In this document: one piece after another, positions 18,007-27,578 of the stretch | Position numbering within the stretch: the first letter of the stretch is position 1 | How the letters are laid out: each line of letters opens with the position of its first letter | NCBI RefSeq assembly: GCF_003352465.1 | Contig: NZ_CP031153.1 | Coordinates: 178,501-242,500 of the forward strand | Reading direction: 5' to 3' | Source: Kordia sp. SMS9 | GTDB lineage: Bacteria > Bacteroidota > Bacteroidia > Flavobacteriales > Flavobacteriaceae | DNA length: 64,000 nt | Notes under the pieces: model-generated | Seen by the model: the letters and a program-made list of their open reading frames with translations, nothing else | What the model was told of the DNA's origin: nothing | Databases searched by the model: none | Position numbers and translations under genes: made by a program

Positions 18007-21000
18007 TTATAGGATTACAAGTTTTTCAAATTTTTCGACTTGCTGATTAGTTAACGGAGATTTTACAGTAATCTTGTATACGTAGACACCTTTTGCAAGT
18101 TTATCACCAAAATCGTCCTTTCCATCCCAGACAATATCTCTTGACAAGGAACTAAAGTCTTTGCTTGACGCACCCGAGTTTGCTTTTCCTACCAAAGTAC
18201 GTACCACTTTTCCTGATATGGTAAAAACTTGTATCATAACATCCAATTCACTTGAACTGTTGTGGTTGAACCAGAATTCAGTATAACTTACAAAAGGATT
18301 TGGATAATTTAACACATTGGTAATCGTCAATGAGTTGCTTTCATTGAATACTGTAAATTGAATTTCAGTGGTTGTGGAGTTGTTGTATACATCCCAAGCT
18401 CTGAGTGATAGTGTATGTGTTCCTTCTTCTATATCGCGCAATGGAAATTTTACAACTCCGCGTGTGTAGTCGTTTAGTTCGGTTTCGTAATAGTCGTTTA
18501 GAATGATTGGATTGACTTCATCTCCATCTAAAATAGCAATGATATCATGCCCAATTCCACTTGCTGTATTGATTCCGTTTGCATCTGATAATTTTGCCAG
18601 CAAGAATGGTGATTCGTTGGTAATTCCACCAGAAACAAAACTTTCGTCATTTAAAAATAAATTAACCACAGGCGCATCATTATCTATAGGTGCATCTTCG
18701 TTGAGTTCGCCTACTTTGATATTTTCACTGAAACCTGTATTGTCTTCTAAGGTTCCTTCTTTTTCGGCATAAAAACTGATACGACCGTTTCCAACAGGAA
18801 TGGTAATGTCACGTGGTACTACAAATTCAAATTCGAAGTTTCCTTCTACTACTTCTGATTTCCCTCTAAAGATAATTTCTCCTAAGGTTTCAAAATCAAA
18901 GATGAATGGAAAGTCATTGGCAAGTGTTTGACGTTGTATTTTTTTGTCATAAATCGTAGAAAACACGGTTCCGTTATAGGAAGTGATCAAGTTTCCAGCG
19001 TCATCTGTTACGTTTCCTGCAATTTTTACTTTGCTTAATGCTTTGAGTGTATCTGTAGCTTGTGTGATTGGCACATCATTAATGGCTGTTAAGTTGACTC
19101 TAGGACGTGGAATAGCTAGTTTCATTGCTGGATCGCCAATGTAGAAAACCGTTCTTTTGTTACTTGTGGTGACTAAATTTTTAGTTTGACGCAACGCTTC
19201 TGACACAGGTTCATATTCATTAGAACCATACGAGAATAGATATCTCGCCAAGAGTTCATTGATACTTACACCTACGTTTTGAAATATTTGTCGCGTGGTT
19301 GTCAATAGCGAAACTGCGCCTCCATTTTCGTTCCAAAACATAAATTCTCCTGCGGTTTCACGAAGCGGATTGTCAAAACGTGTATATTCACAAGTAATTG
19401 TGATAAATAAAGGAAGACGACAATCGTTTGTTAAGTCTTGTGAATCTCCTTTTTCGAATATTCGTTCTCCTGACAAACCATCTTCTCCACCATGCCCAAA
19501 GTAATTTACGACTAAAGAACCTAGTGCAATGTTATCTTTGATAGCTTCGTTTACTTCTGGATATCTTTCTCCCGCGGCTGAAGATTGTTGCACATACGCA
19601 TCCGCGTGAATTTTTGAAATGTTGATGAATGGCTTTTCAGTGGCAATATCTTCCCCAAGTGCATCTAAATCTACTTGTAGGTCTTTATCAGAGTCATTTT
19701 CCGCATCATCGGACACAATAGTTACTGTATTTCGCCATCTTCCAAATGCGGCTTTACTGTAGTATACTAATGTTTTATCAACAATAGCTTTGGCTTGATT
19801 TGGATCTAGGACTAACATTCTTCCCATGGCGACATCTAGACGATCTGTCACCGTCATTGTTCCTTCGTTTTCGTCCATCATTCCAAAAAAATCATCTGTC
19901 ATAAACCCACTCGTGAGGTTGAAACTATCATACGCTTGATACACGGGAACAATGTTGGTATTTCCTTGAATTCTATCTTTGTAGTCATACGAAGCATCGC
20001 CAAACATACATACATATTTGAGACGATTTTCAGGTATACTTGCATTGTCGTACACATATTTTATAAAGTTACGAATGGCACCAATATCGGGATTTCCTGT
20101 GTTGAATTCGTTGTAAATACTTTTGAGCGTCACCACTTTTACAATCATTCCAGAGTTTCCTCTGTGGAATTCTGCAATTCGTTCTGCTTGAGACACCATA
20201 TTTTCAGGAGAAATGATGATATATTCTACATCGCCATCTGCAAATACACTTCCTTTCAAGTCTTGATTTAGCACTTGATTGTTAGGTTCTATGGTTGGAA
20301 TTAAGAATCGTGATGTATCGCCCGCAATGTATTTTCTAATTTCGCCCATCGGTGCTTTGAACGAAAATGAACTTGCTGCTCCTGTATTGGTTACTTTGGT
20401 TACATTCCAAATATCTGTAATGTCCCAAACTTCATATATTCTGGTAGCGTTTGAAATGACAAATTCTCCCGTTCCAATGATATTTCGCGCATCATTGTAT
20501 TTGAAAAAGAATTGATCGTCAACTCCTGTAAGTGCTCGTTTAGATTCTACTGAAATATAATCTAAATATGCAATAGAACCTGCGATTCCGTTGTTTTCGT
20601 AGTTGAGCGTAATGTTTAAGTCAGTTGAGTTTAGATTCACATCATCTACAATGAGTCCATTTCTGTTAGGTGGAACGCCAGATACATTGTGTTGTGTGGC
20701 AATTCGCGTATCGTTAATTTGAGGAAACGTGAAATTGAACGCTGGCTGACCGTTGATATTTTGTGCAGCTTGACCATTGATAAACGTACTCATACTGGTA
20801 ATTCCGTTAGAGATTGCTGCAGGTTTTATTCCGATACGAACAGGTTCGGTCGTTACTAAATTTGTCAATGAAAAGCTGAATGTTTGTTCAGATTCAATAT
20901 TAAAGACTTCGCCAAACCATCTTCGCCCAAGTTTTACAATATTGATATTGTCTACTTCATGATATTGATAATCATCATATTCTGTAATAGTCACATCAGG

Positions 21001-21879
21001 CGCAGCTGTTGGTTGCACAGCTTCTGGAATTCGTTTTCCATCAGCGGAACCATCGGCTGTGATGTAATAATAGGTTTTATCTGTATACGCATTGATGTGT
21101 GTTTGACTATCTTCATTGAAAACATCAGGACCTTCTGCATAAAATAATATGTAATCATTTCCATTAAATACACCATCTTCTTCCCCAAAAACGGTAATTG
21201 CATTTTCAGTGACATCGTAGTATTCATTGGCTGAATTTAGATGTGGAATCATTCTTCCGCCATTTCCATAGATTTTAATTTTTCTCGGATCAATGTTTCC
21301 TGCGTTGATTCCTATTTGATTTAAAAGATTTGTGTCTATTCTATAAATACCTGATTTATCTACTGAAAATCTATAGAAATTTCCACTTGATAATACAGAA
21401 CTAGTAACAGCACTACTTTTAGCAAAAGAAGAAGGTCTTCCTGCCAAAAGATTATAATTTACATCAAAACTCAATACTTTTTTAACAATTCCGTTTTCTC
21501 TAATTAATGGAGACACCGTTAATATATGTGCATTTTTACCTCTTGCAACCGAATTACCGATTTGCACTTGAATAGAAGTTGGTAATTTTCGCTTGTCAAT
21601 TCCGCCTAAATTCTGATCTGAAATTGTACCATACGCTACATTTGTAATTTGTATTGAATTTTTATTTACAAAACGATCATCGTCCCATTGCGCTATAAAA
21701 CTGATGGTTCTGTCGTCATTGCTCACAAAATATTCTTCATTAAATGTTGGTAATTTCACAGAGGAATTTTCTTTTGAAAATTCTTTTGCCGTGTCGCTCC
21801 ACGTAAGATCAAAGTGCTTATTTTGCGCGTTGGCACTTAGAAAAAGGAGACCTATTAGAAAAGTTAGTGTTTTTTTCAT
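18007..21879 (-). CDS. porU: Type IX secretion sortase PorU
   Basis: This 1290-residue gingipain-family (C25) cysteine protease on the cell surface cleaves the C-terminal sorting domains of T9SS cargo. It has a signal peptide (MKKTLTFLIGLLFLSANAQ). The catalytic His lies in NYFGHGGEDG (around residue 795) and the catalytic Cys in ITCEYTRFDNP (around residue 828). The C-terminal end (about 1200-1290) has its own sorting-domain-like motif, LNYPNPFVSYTEFWF ... GVYVYKITV, as in other PorU proteins. It is co-transcribed with porV and divergent from gldJ. A 22-bp palindrome sits 20 bp upstream of the start. Confidence 0.95.
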   Translation of the reverse strand: MKKTLTFLIGLLFLSANAQNKHFDLTWSDTAKEFSKENSSVKLPTFNEEYFVSNDDRTISFIAQWDDDRFVNKNSIQITNVAYGTISDQNLGGIDKRKLPTSIQVQIGNSVARGKNAHILTVSPLIRENGIVKKVLSFDVNYNLLAGRPSSFAKSSAVTSSVLSSGNFYRFSVDKSGIYRIDTNLLNQIGINAGNIDPRKIKIYGNGGRMIPHLNSANEYYDVTENAITVFGEEDGVFNGNDYILFYAEGPDVFNEDSQTHINAYTDKTYYYITADGSADGKRIPEAVQPTAAPDVTITEYDDYQYHEVDNINIVKLGRRWFGEVFNIESEQTFSFSLTNLVTTEPVRIGIKPAAISNGITSMSTFINGQAAQNINGQPAFNFTFPQINDTRIATQHNVSGVPPNRNGLIVDDVNLNSTDLNITLNYENNGIAGSIAYLDYISVESKRALTGVDDQFFFKYNDARNIIGTGEFVISNATRIYEVWDITDIWNVTKVTNTGAASSFSFKAPMGEIRKYIAGDTSRFLIPTIEPNNQVLNQDLKGSVFADGDVEYIIISPENMVSQAERIAEFHRGNSGMIVKVVTLKSIYNEFNTGNPDIGAIRNFIKYVYDNASIPENRLKYVCMFGDASYDYKDRIQGNTNIVPVYQAYDSFNLTSGFMTDDFFGMMDENEGTMTVTDRLDVAMGRMLVLDPNQAKAIVDKTLVYYSKAAFGRWRNTVTIVSDDAENDSDKDLQVDLDALGEDIATEKPFINISKIHADAYVQQSSAAGERYPEVNEAIKDNIALGSLVVNYFGHGGEDGLSGERIFEKGDSQDLTNDCRLPLFITITCEYTRFDNPLRETAGEFMFWNENGGAVSLLTTTRQIFQNVGVSINELLARYLFSYGSNEYEPVSEALRQTKNLVTTSNKRTVFYIGDPAMKLAIPRPRVNLTAINDVPITQATDTLKALSKVKIAGNVTDDAGNLITSYNGTVFSTIYDKKIQRQTLANDFPFIFDFETLGEIIFRGKSEVVEGNFEFEFVVPRDITIPVGNGRISFYAEKEGTLEDNTGFSENIKVGELNEDAPIDNDAPVVNLFLNDESFVSGGITNESPFLLAKLSDANGINTASGIGHDIIAILDGDEVNPIILNDYYETELNDYTRGVVKFPLRDIEEGTHTLSLRAWDVYNNSTTTEIQFTVFNESNSLTITNVLNYPNPFVSYTEFWFNHNSSSELDVMIQVFTISGKVVRTLVGKANSGASSKDFSSLSRDIVWDGKDDFGDKLAKGVYVYKITVKSPLTNQQVEKFEKLVIL

Positions 21880-21898
21880 TGCATCTTAAACGATAAAT

Positions 21899-21920
21899 AC
21901 ATTGAAATATTATTCAATGT
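21899..21920. promoter_or_regulatory. 22-bp palindrome upstream of porU
   Basis: ACATTGAA (21899-21906) and TTCAATGT (21913-21920) are perfect inverted 8-bp arms with a 6-base spacer, located 20 bp upstream of the porU start within the porU-gldJ divergent region. It could be an operator or 5' leader hairpin. Confidence 0.4.
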
Positions 21921-22105
21921 TTTAGCTTATTTCTTAAAAAAACAAAATTAAGAATAATAAATCACAACTGTACTCGTTATATGAAAACTATTGATATTAA
22001 TAATTGAGGCAAAGCGTCATATTAAATTTTGAAATTAATCTTGATATTTTACCTTTAATTACTATATTGCAAACCTAAATTTCTTTCAATACTCAAGTCT
22101 TGACT

Positions 22106-23815
22106 ATGAAAAAGCGAACTTTAAGAATTATGCTACTTGTCGCAGTAGTTTCACTAGGATTTTTTAGCTGTAAAAGATCATCATCAAACAGTACATCAAA
22201 AGCCACAGGATGGCGCATTGATGGTAAAGATGGAGGATTTACAGCCAATACTAAATATAAAGATCAGGAAACGGCTCCTGGACTCGTATTTGTAGAAGGA
22301 GGAACTTTTACAATGGGAAAAACACAAGATGATCCTATGCACGATTGGAACAATACTCCAAATCAGCAACACGTACAATCTTTCTACATGGATGAAACAG
22401 AAGTCACCAATTTAATGTATACAGAGTACTTATATTGGACAAAAACTGTTTTCCCGCCAGAAGAGGAAAATTACAGAAACATTTATACAGGTGCTTTGCC
22501 TGACACATTGGTTTGGAGAAATCGTTTAGGATTCAACGAAACGATGACTACAAATTACCTAAGACATCCTGGATATGCAGAATATCCTGTGGTTGGTGTC
22601 AATTGGATTCAAGCAGTACAATTCTGTAAGTGGAGAACAGACAGAGTAAACGAAGCTGTTTTGGAGCGCGAAGGCTACATTGCCAAAGGTGTAAAAACTG
22701 ATAGTATTGATGCTACTAGCACATTCAGTACAGAAGCATACTTAACAAAACCATCCGAAACATATGGTGGAAGAATTGATGAGTATCAAGGAAGAATTGC
22801 TGAAAAGTCAAATAAAAGCAGTAAAAAGAAAAACGATGACGATGACGATGCTGATGCAGATGATGCTGAATCAAAGAACGTATATGCAAAACGTACTACA
22901 GGTGTTATTCTACCTGAATACCGTTTGCCAACCGAAGCTGAGTGGGAATATGCCGCAAAAGGGTTAGATGGTTTGCGTGAATACAACAATATTCGTGGTC
23001 GAAAAAAATATCCTTGGAAAGGAGAATTTACAAGAAGCGGAAACAGAAAAAGACGTGGAGATCAGTTAGCAAACTTTAAGCAATCCAAAGGTGATTACGG
23101 TGGAATTGCAGGTTGGTCAGATGACGGTGCAGATATTACAGCTAGAGTAAAATCATATCCTCCAAATGATTTTGGATTGTATGATATGGCTGGAAATGTT
23201 GCAGAATGGGTTGCTGATGTATACCGCCCAATTGTAGATGATGAAGCAAGTGACTTTAACTACTACCGTGGTAATGTATACACGAAAAATAAAATCAACG
23301 AAAAAGGAGAAACTGTAATTGTTACAGAAGGAGAGATTAAGTATGATACGCTAGCAAACGGTAGAATTGTTGCAAGAAACCTTCCTGGTCAGTTAGCTGA
23401 AGTAGCTATTGACGAAAAAGAAACATACTTGAGAACTAACTTTGACAAGTCTGACAACAGAAATTACCGTGATGGTGATGTGTCTTCTTCTAGATTTTAC
23501 GATTTATTCAGCGAAGAAGATGAGGAAAATGGAGAAATGGACGCGAAGCGCATGTACAACGCTCCTAAGCACTTAGTTGATTCAGACTCTACAGGAATGG
23601 TAAGACAATATGACAAGTCTAACTCAAGAACAACTTTAATTGACGACAATGTAAGAGTTTACAAAGGTGGTTCTTGGAAAGACAGAGCGTATTGGATTGA
23701 TCCAGCACAAAGAAGAGCTTTCCCTGAGTATATGGCAACTTCGTACATCGGATTTAGATGTGCGATGTCAAGAGTTGGTTCAAAATCACAAGACAGAAAG
23801 AGTCCAAGAAAATAA
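22106..23815 (+). CDS. gldJ: Gliding motility lipoprotein GldJ
   Basis: This 569-residue lipoprotein starts at the ATG at 22106 (the TTG two codons earlier is less likely). The lipobox is LGFFSC (Cys22). The body is an FGE-sulfatase (SUMF1-type) fold: APGLVFVEGGTFTMGKTQDD, the EVTNLMYTEYLYW segment, YRLPTEAEWEYAAKG, GNVAEWVADVY, and the C-terminal GGSWKDRAYWIDP ... YIGFRCA. An Asp/Lys-rich insertion (about residues 237-255) interrupts the fold. GldJ is needed for gliding and for GldK stability in the T9SS. It has a strong terminator and is divergent from porU. Confidence 0.95.
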   Translation: MKKRTLRIMLLVAVVSLGFFSCKRSSSNSTSKATGWRIDGKDGGFTANTKYKDQETAPGLVFVEGGTFTMGKTQDDPMHDWNNTPNQQHVQSFYMDETEVTNLMYTEYLYWTKTVFPPEEENYRNIYTGALPDTLVWRNRLGFNETMTTNYLRHPGYAEYPVVGVNWIQAVQFCKWRTDRVNEAVLEREGYIAKGVKTDSIDATSTFSTEAYLTKPSETYGGRIDEYQGRIAEKSNKSSKKKNDDDDDADADDAESKNVYAKRTTGVILPEYRLPTEAEWEYAAKGLDGLREYNNIRGRKKYPWKGEFTRSGNRKRRGDQLANFKQSKGDYGGIAGWSDDGADITARVKSYPPNDFGLYDMAGNVAEWVADVYRPIVDDEASDFNYYRGNVYTKNKINEKGETVIVTEGEIKYDTLANGRIVARNLPGQLAEVAIDEKETYLRTNFDKSDNRNYRDGDVSSSRFYDLFSEEDEENGEMDAKRMYNAPKHLVDSDSTGMVRQYDKSNSRTTLIDDNVRVYKGGSWKDRAYWIDPAQRRAFPEYMATSYIGFRCAMSRVGSKSQDRKSPRK

Positions 23816-23841
23816 TACATTTAATACGTGTATCAAAATTT

Positions 23842-23871
23842 AAAAGCCCTGACGTATCAGGGCTTTTTTTT
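23842..23871 (+). terminator. Intrinsic terminator after gldJ
   Basis: AAAGCCCTGA and TCAGGGCTTT form a perfect stem with a 4-base loop, followed by eight T residues, 27 bp after the stop. Confidence 0.92.
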
Positions 23872-23902
23872 CGTTTAGACATGTTTTTTTAAAGCTACAG
23901 AA

Positions 23903-25177
23903 ATGATTCAAGATTTATACGCTAAATTTCAACAACACCCAATAGCATCTACTGATTCTAGAAATATTACACCTAACTGCATATTCTTTGCCTTGAAAGG
24001 TGACAATTTTAATGGAAATAAATATGCTGAAGATGCACTGAAAAAAGGCGCTGCTTTTGCGGTTATTGATGAATCAGCATACAAAACCAGCGAGCAAACC
24101 ATTCTCGTAGAAAATGTGTTAGAAACATTGCAACAACTTGCTAGTTACCATCGCAAGCAATTGAACATTCCGATTATCTCATTAACAGGAAGCAATGGCA
24201 AAACAACGACTAAAGAACTGATCAACGCTGTTATTTCAAAAAAATACAACACTACTGCAACGAAAGGAAATTTAAACAATCATATTGGCGTACCGCTTAC
24301 CTTACTTTCTATGCATGCTGATACAGAAATCGGAATTGTAGAAATGGGCGCAAATCACCAACAAGAAATTGCCTTTTTAAGCAATATTGCCGAGCCAGAT
24401 TACGGATATATTACCAATTTTGGAAAAGCACACTTAGAGGGTTTTGGCGGTGTAGAAGGTGTCATAAAAGGAAAAAGCGAACTGTATGATCACTTAAAAA
24501 CAAATGCTAAATGTATCTTTGTCAATGGTGACGATCCAAAACAAGTTGAGCGAACACAAAACACTAAAAAATATACCTTTGGAAGCACCGAAGGACACGA
24601 TTTGAAAATTGAATTCGTAAGTGCTGATCCAATGGTAAAAGCTACTGTAAACGATATTGAAATTCAGAGCCAACTGATTGGTTCTTACAATTTTTCAAAC
24701 ATTGCAGCAGCCATTGCAATGGGAATGTATTTTGAAGTTACACTTACGGATATAAAAGACGCTATAGAAGCATACATTCCTTCTAACAACCGATCGCAAA
24801 TCATACATAAAAACTCTAATAAAATAATTTTAGATGCTTACAACGCCAATCCTACAAGCATGAAAGCTGCCTTGGATAATTTTTCAAACCTCAGCGATAC
24901 CACTAAAATTGCTTTTTTAGGTGATATGTTTGAACTTGGAGAAAGTGCCGCAGCAGAACATCAATTCATACATGAATACGCAGCCTCTTTACAAATTGAT
25001 CGTATTTATTTAATTGGAGAAAACTTTGGCATCACAAAAAGCAGCAATCCCAACATAAGCATTCACATCACTTTTGAATCGTTAAAAGATCAATTCCCAA
25101 AAGAAATACAAAACAGCACGTTGTTAATCAAAGGTTCGCGCGGAATGGCGTTGGAACGAATTTTGGAGTTGTTATAA
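23903..25177 (+). CDS. murF: UDP-N-acetylmuramoyl-tripeptide--D-alanyl-D-alanine ligase
   Basis: This 424-residue cytosolic Mur ligase adds D-Ala-D-Ala to UDP-MurNAc-tripeptide in peptidoglycan synthesis. The N-terminal domain has the MurF pattern TDSRNITPNCIFFALKGDNFNG. The ATP loop TGSNGKTTTKELI is near residues 94-106, with EMGANHQQEI, and the third domain has DAYNANPTSMKAALDNF. No other division or cell-wall genes adjoin it. It ends at a strong bidirectional terminator. Confidence 0.95.
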   Translation: MIQDLYAKFQQHPIASTDSRNITPNCIFFALKGDNFNGNKYAEDALKKGAAFAVIDESAYKTSEQTILVENVLETLQQLASYHRKQLNIPIISLTGSNGKTTTKELINAVISKKYNTTATKGNLNNHIGVPLTLLSMHADTEIGIVEMGANHQQEIAFLSNIAEPDYGYITNFGKAHLEGFGGVEGVIKGKSELYDHLKTNAKCIFVNGDDPKQVERTQNTKKYTFGSTEGHDLKIEFVSADPMVKATVNDIEIQSQLIGSYNFSNIAAAIAMGMYFEVTLTDIKDAIEAYIPSNNRSQIIHKNSNKIILDAYNANPTSMKAALDNFSNLSDTTKIAFLGDMFELGESAAAEHQFIHEYAASLQIDRIYLIGENFGITKSSNPNISIHITFESLKDQFPKEIQNSTLLIKGSRGMALERILELL

Positions 25178-25180
25178 ACT

Positions 25181-25213
25181 AAAAAAAGCTTCTTGCAATA
25201 AGAAGCTTTTTTT
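25181..25213. terminator. Bidirectional terminator between murF and tRNA-Val genes
   Basis: The stem AAAAAAAGCTTCTT / AAGAAGCTTTTTTT has a 5-base loop and T-runs on both strands. It lies directly after the murF stop and directly downstream of the minus-strand tRNA pair, so it can serve both transcripts. Confidence 0.92.
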
Positions 25214-25214
25214 G

Positions 25215-25289
25215 TGGGTAATACTGGATTCGAACCAGTGACCCTCTGCTTGTAAGGCAGATGCTCTGAACCAGCTGAGCTAATCACCC
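25215..25289 (-). tRNA. tRNA-Val (anticodon TAC), second of a tandem pair
   Basis: This is a 75-nt cloverleaf: acceptor GGGTGAT paired with ATTACCC (one G-U pair), D-arm AGCTCAGCTGGTTCAGAGC, anticodon loop CCTTACAAG with TAC, and T-arm GGTTCGAATCC. CCA is not encoded. It is identical to the next tRNA except in the acceptor stem, and is exactly 100 bp from it. Confidence 0.95.
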
Positions 25290-25314
25290 GTAATTCATTT
25301 TTTCAATAAGATAG

Positions 25315-25389
25315 TGGGCGATACTGGATTCGAACCAGTGACCCTCTGCTTGTAAGGCAGATGCTCTGAACCAGCTGAGCTAATCGCCC
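25315..25389 (-). tRNA. tRNA-Val (anticodon TAC), first of a tandem pair
   Basis: This is a 75-nt cloverleaf with acceptor GGGCGAT pairing fully with ATCGCCC, anticodon TAC and the same body as the copy 100 bp away. It is closest to the promoter at 25409-25440, so both are probably processed from one transcript. Confidence 0.95.
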
Positions 25390-25408
25390 TTATTGCTTAT
25401 AGCGGATG

Positions 25409-25440
25409 CAAATATAAAATAGATTTTATATCTAGCAAAA
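25409..25440 (-). promoter_or_regulatory. Bacteroidota-type promoter for the tRNA-Val pair
   Basis: Reading the minus strand, TTTTG (25436-25440), a 19-nt spacer and TATATTTG (25409-25416) match the -33 TTTG / -7 TAnnTTTG consensus exactly. The predicted start lies about 12 nt before the first tRNA. Confidence 0.75.
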
Positions 25441-25456
25441 TTTAAAGCTATAAATT

Positions 25457-26677
25457 TCAAAGTATTTCTGCCACCACAAAGGTACTACCGCCAACATAAA
25501 TGAGATCGTTATTTGACGCATGTTCTACTGCAACCGCATAGGCTTCTGAAACTGAATTGTATATATTGCCCGTCAGCTGATATGTTGTTGCTTTTTGATG
25601 TAATTCTTGCGCTGATAAAGCACGATCTATTTTTGGGCTGCAAAAGTAATATGTGGCTGTTTTAGGGAATAATGGAAGAATTGCATCTAAGTTTTTATCA
25701 TTCACAACACCGAAAACAATGTGTAATTGTTGAACATCTTCTTTTTGTAATTGCTCCATTACAAGTTGCAAACCTTCTTTGTTGTGTGCAGTATCGCAGA
25801 TGGTTTTTGGAAACTCATTTAGAATTTGCCACCTTCCTTGCAGCTTTGTATTGGCAACTACGTTTTGCAATCCGTTTTGAATGTGTTTTTCTTCAATTTG
25901 GAAGTCTTTTAGTAACTGAACTGCTTGTACTGCCGATTTGTAATTTTTCTGCTGGTAATCGCCTAACAGATCTGTTTGATATACTTTTTGAATGGTTTTT
26001 TCAGCAAGATACAACTCAGCATTCAACGCTTTCGCTTTTGCTTCAAACACAGGAAAAGTTTCTTTGTGATATTCGCCAATCACAACGGGAATATTTTCCT
26101 TGATGATTCCTGCTTTTTCTACAGCTATTTTTGGTAACGTGTCTCCCAGAATGGCAACATGATCATATCCGATATTGGTAATGACGGAAACTTCAGGTGT
26201 AATGATATTTGTGGAATCCAATCGTCCGCCGAGACCAACTTCTATCACGGCTAAATCAACGTTTTGCTGTGCGAAATAGTCAAATGCAGCGCCTACGGTC
26301 AATTCAAAAAAAGACAATTCTTCAGCAGCGATGTATGTTTGATACTTTTTTGCAAATTGAATGCTAGTTTCTTGAGAAATCATCTCGCCATTGACACGAA
26401 TTCGCTCTCTAAAATCTTTTAAATGTGGCGATGTGTACAATCCGACAGTATAACCAGCTTCTTGCAATATAGAAGCGATCATGTGACTTGTAGAACCTTT
26501 TCCGTTGGTCCCAGCTACATGAATGCTTTTAAATTTTTGATGAGGATTTTGTAAGTGTTCGGCAAACTTGGTAATTTTCGTCAAATCCCAAGCCGTGCTA
26601 CTATTAGAAGCGCCTTTTTTTTGATAGGAAGCTTCAAATTGCGCTTTCCACCATTGCATGGCTTCTTGGTTTGTCAT
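25457..26677 (-). CDS. folC: Folylpolyglutamate synthase / dihydrofolate synthase
   Basis: This 406-residue Mur-ligase-like cytosolic enzyme adds glutamate to dihydropteroate or folates. The ATP loop HVAGTNGKGSTSHMIASIL is near residues 48-66. YTSPHLKDFRERI and the GLGGRLDSTN motif are typical of FolC. It ends the run from the dehydrogenase through tonB, starting 7 bp after the tonB stop, so it is likely co-transcribed with transport genes although functionally unrelated. Confidence 0.93.
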   Translation of the reverse strand: MTNQEAMQWWKAQFEASYQKKGASNSSTAWDLTKITKFAEHLQNPHQKFKSIHVAGTNGKGSTSHMIASILQEAGYTVGLYTSPHLKDFRERIRVNGEMISQETSIQFAKKYQTYIAAEELSFFELTVGAAFDYFAQQNVDLAVIEVGLGGRLDSTNIITPEVSVITNIGYDHVAILGDTLPKIAVEKAGIIKENIPVVIGEYHKETFPVFEAKAKALNAELYLAEKTIQKVYQTDLLGDYQQKNYKSAVQAVQLLKDFQIEEKHIQNGLQNVVANTKLQGRWQILNEFPKTICDTAHNKEGLQLVMEQLQKEDVQQLHIVFGVVNDKNLDAILPLFPKTATYYFCSPKIDRALSAQELHQKATTYQLTGNIYNSVSEAYAVAVEHASNNDLIYVGGSTFVVAEIL

Positions 26678-26684
26678 TGATGAA

Positions 26685-27572
26685 TTATTGACCTAATTTG
26701 AAATTTACCACAATAAAACCAACTTGCTTTGATGGTGCTTTTGCATCTTTATTCCATTTGTATGTTTTTGCAGTTTTTATGGCTGCATCAATCAAACAAC
26801 TTTCAGTACTTGTAGATCCTTTAGGAGAATATTCCGCAGAGATCACTTCTCCATTTCTATTCACTTTAATAGCAACTACGATGGTTCCAGCCTTATTACA
26901 CTCTTGGAGTACTTTGCTACTTGCAAGCTTGCTTCTTCCATTCAAGCCATAACCACCGCCGCCGCCGTTTCCTGAGCCTGGTTCTCCATAGTAACTTGCC
27001 GCATACGGATCTCCGTTTGGATTTCCTTTATTTCCTGGACCATCATTTGGTCCTTCTCCTTCACTTTCATCTTCTCCGTTTCCGTTGGCATCATTAAATA
27101 AGGCATCAATCTTCGCTTTTTTAGCCGCTTCTTCTGCTTTCTTTTTGGCTTCCGCATCTGCTTTTGCTTTTGCAATACGATCTGCTTCTGCTTTTGCCTT
27201 CGCCTCTTCGTCTGCTTTGCGCTTTTTTTCCTCTTCCGCCTTTTTCAGAGCAATCGACTCTTCTGATTCTTGTGTAATGACTTCTTCCGAAGATGTATCT
27301 GGCTGTGTTTCTTGTACAGGTTCTGTTTCTTGTGGTTGTTCTTCTTGCTCCTCTTGTTGTTGTTTTGGAGCTGCCACAGGCTTTGGATTTTTTTGAGTTT
27401 CTACGTCACCACTTCCTGTATTGCTTGTCCCGAAGTTTACCGCGATTCCACTTTCAATTGGCGGATCCATGTATGTCTTTCCAAATATGAACATGAATAT
27501 TAATAATAAAACCATCAACACCGTAGTAATGGTGGCTGATTTTCGTTTGTGTTCTGTATTGAATAACGACAT
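26685..27572 (-). CDS. tonB: TonB-like energy transducer
   Basis: This 295-residue inner membrane protein has one N-terminal transmembrane helix (about residues 15-34). A long periplasmic linker follows, first Pro/Gln/Glu-rich, then a Lys/Ala/Glu helical stretch (about 105-155), then a Gly/Asn-rich part. A C-terminal domain (about 205-295) ends in VGFIVVNFKLGQ. It transfers proton-motive energy from ExbB/ExbD to outer membrane receptors. It overlaps none of its neighbours and lies 6 bp after exbD. The C-terminal domain is somewhat unlike classic TonB, so a specialised partner is possible. Confidence 0.85.
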   Translation of the reverse strand: MSLFNTEHKRKSATITTVLMVLLLIFMFIFGKTYMDPPIESGIAVNFGTSNTGSGDVETQKNPKPVAAPKQQQEEQEEQPQETEPVQETQPDTSSEEVITQESEESIALKKAEEEKKRKADEEAKAKAEADRIAKAKADAEAKKKAEEAAKKAKIDALFNDANGNGEDESEGEGPNDGPGNKGNPNGDPYAASYYGEPGSGNGGGGGYGLNGRSKLASSKVLQECNKAGTIVVAIKVNRNGEVISAEYSPKGSTSTESCLIDAAIKTAKTYKWNKDAKAPSKQVGFIVVNFKLGQ

Positions 27573-27578
27573 AGTTCT

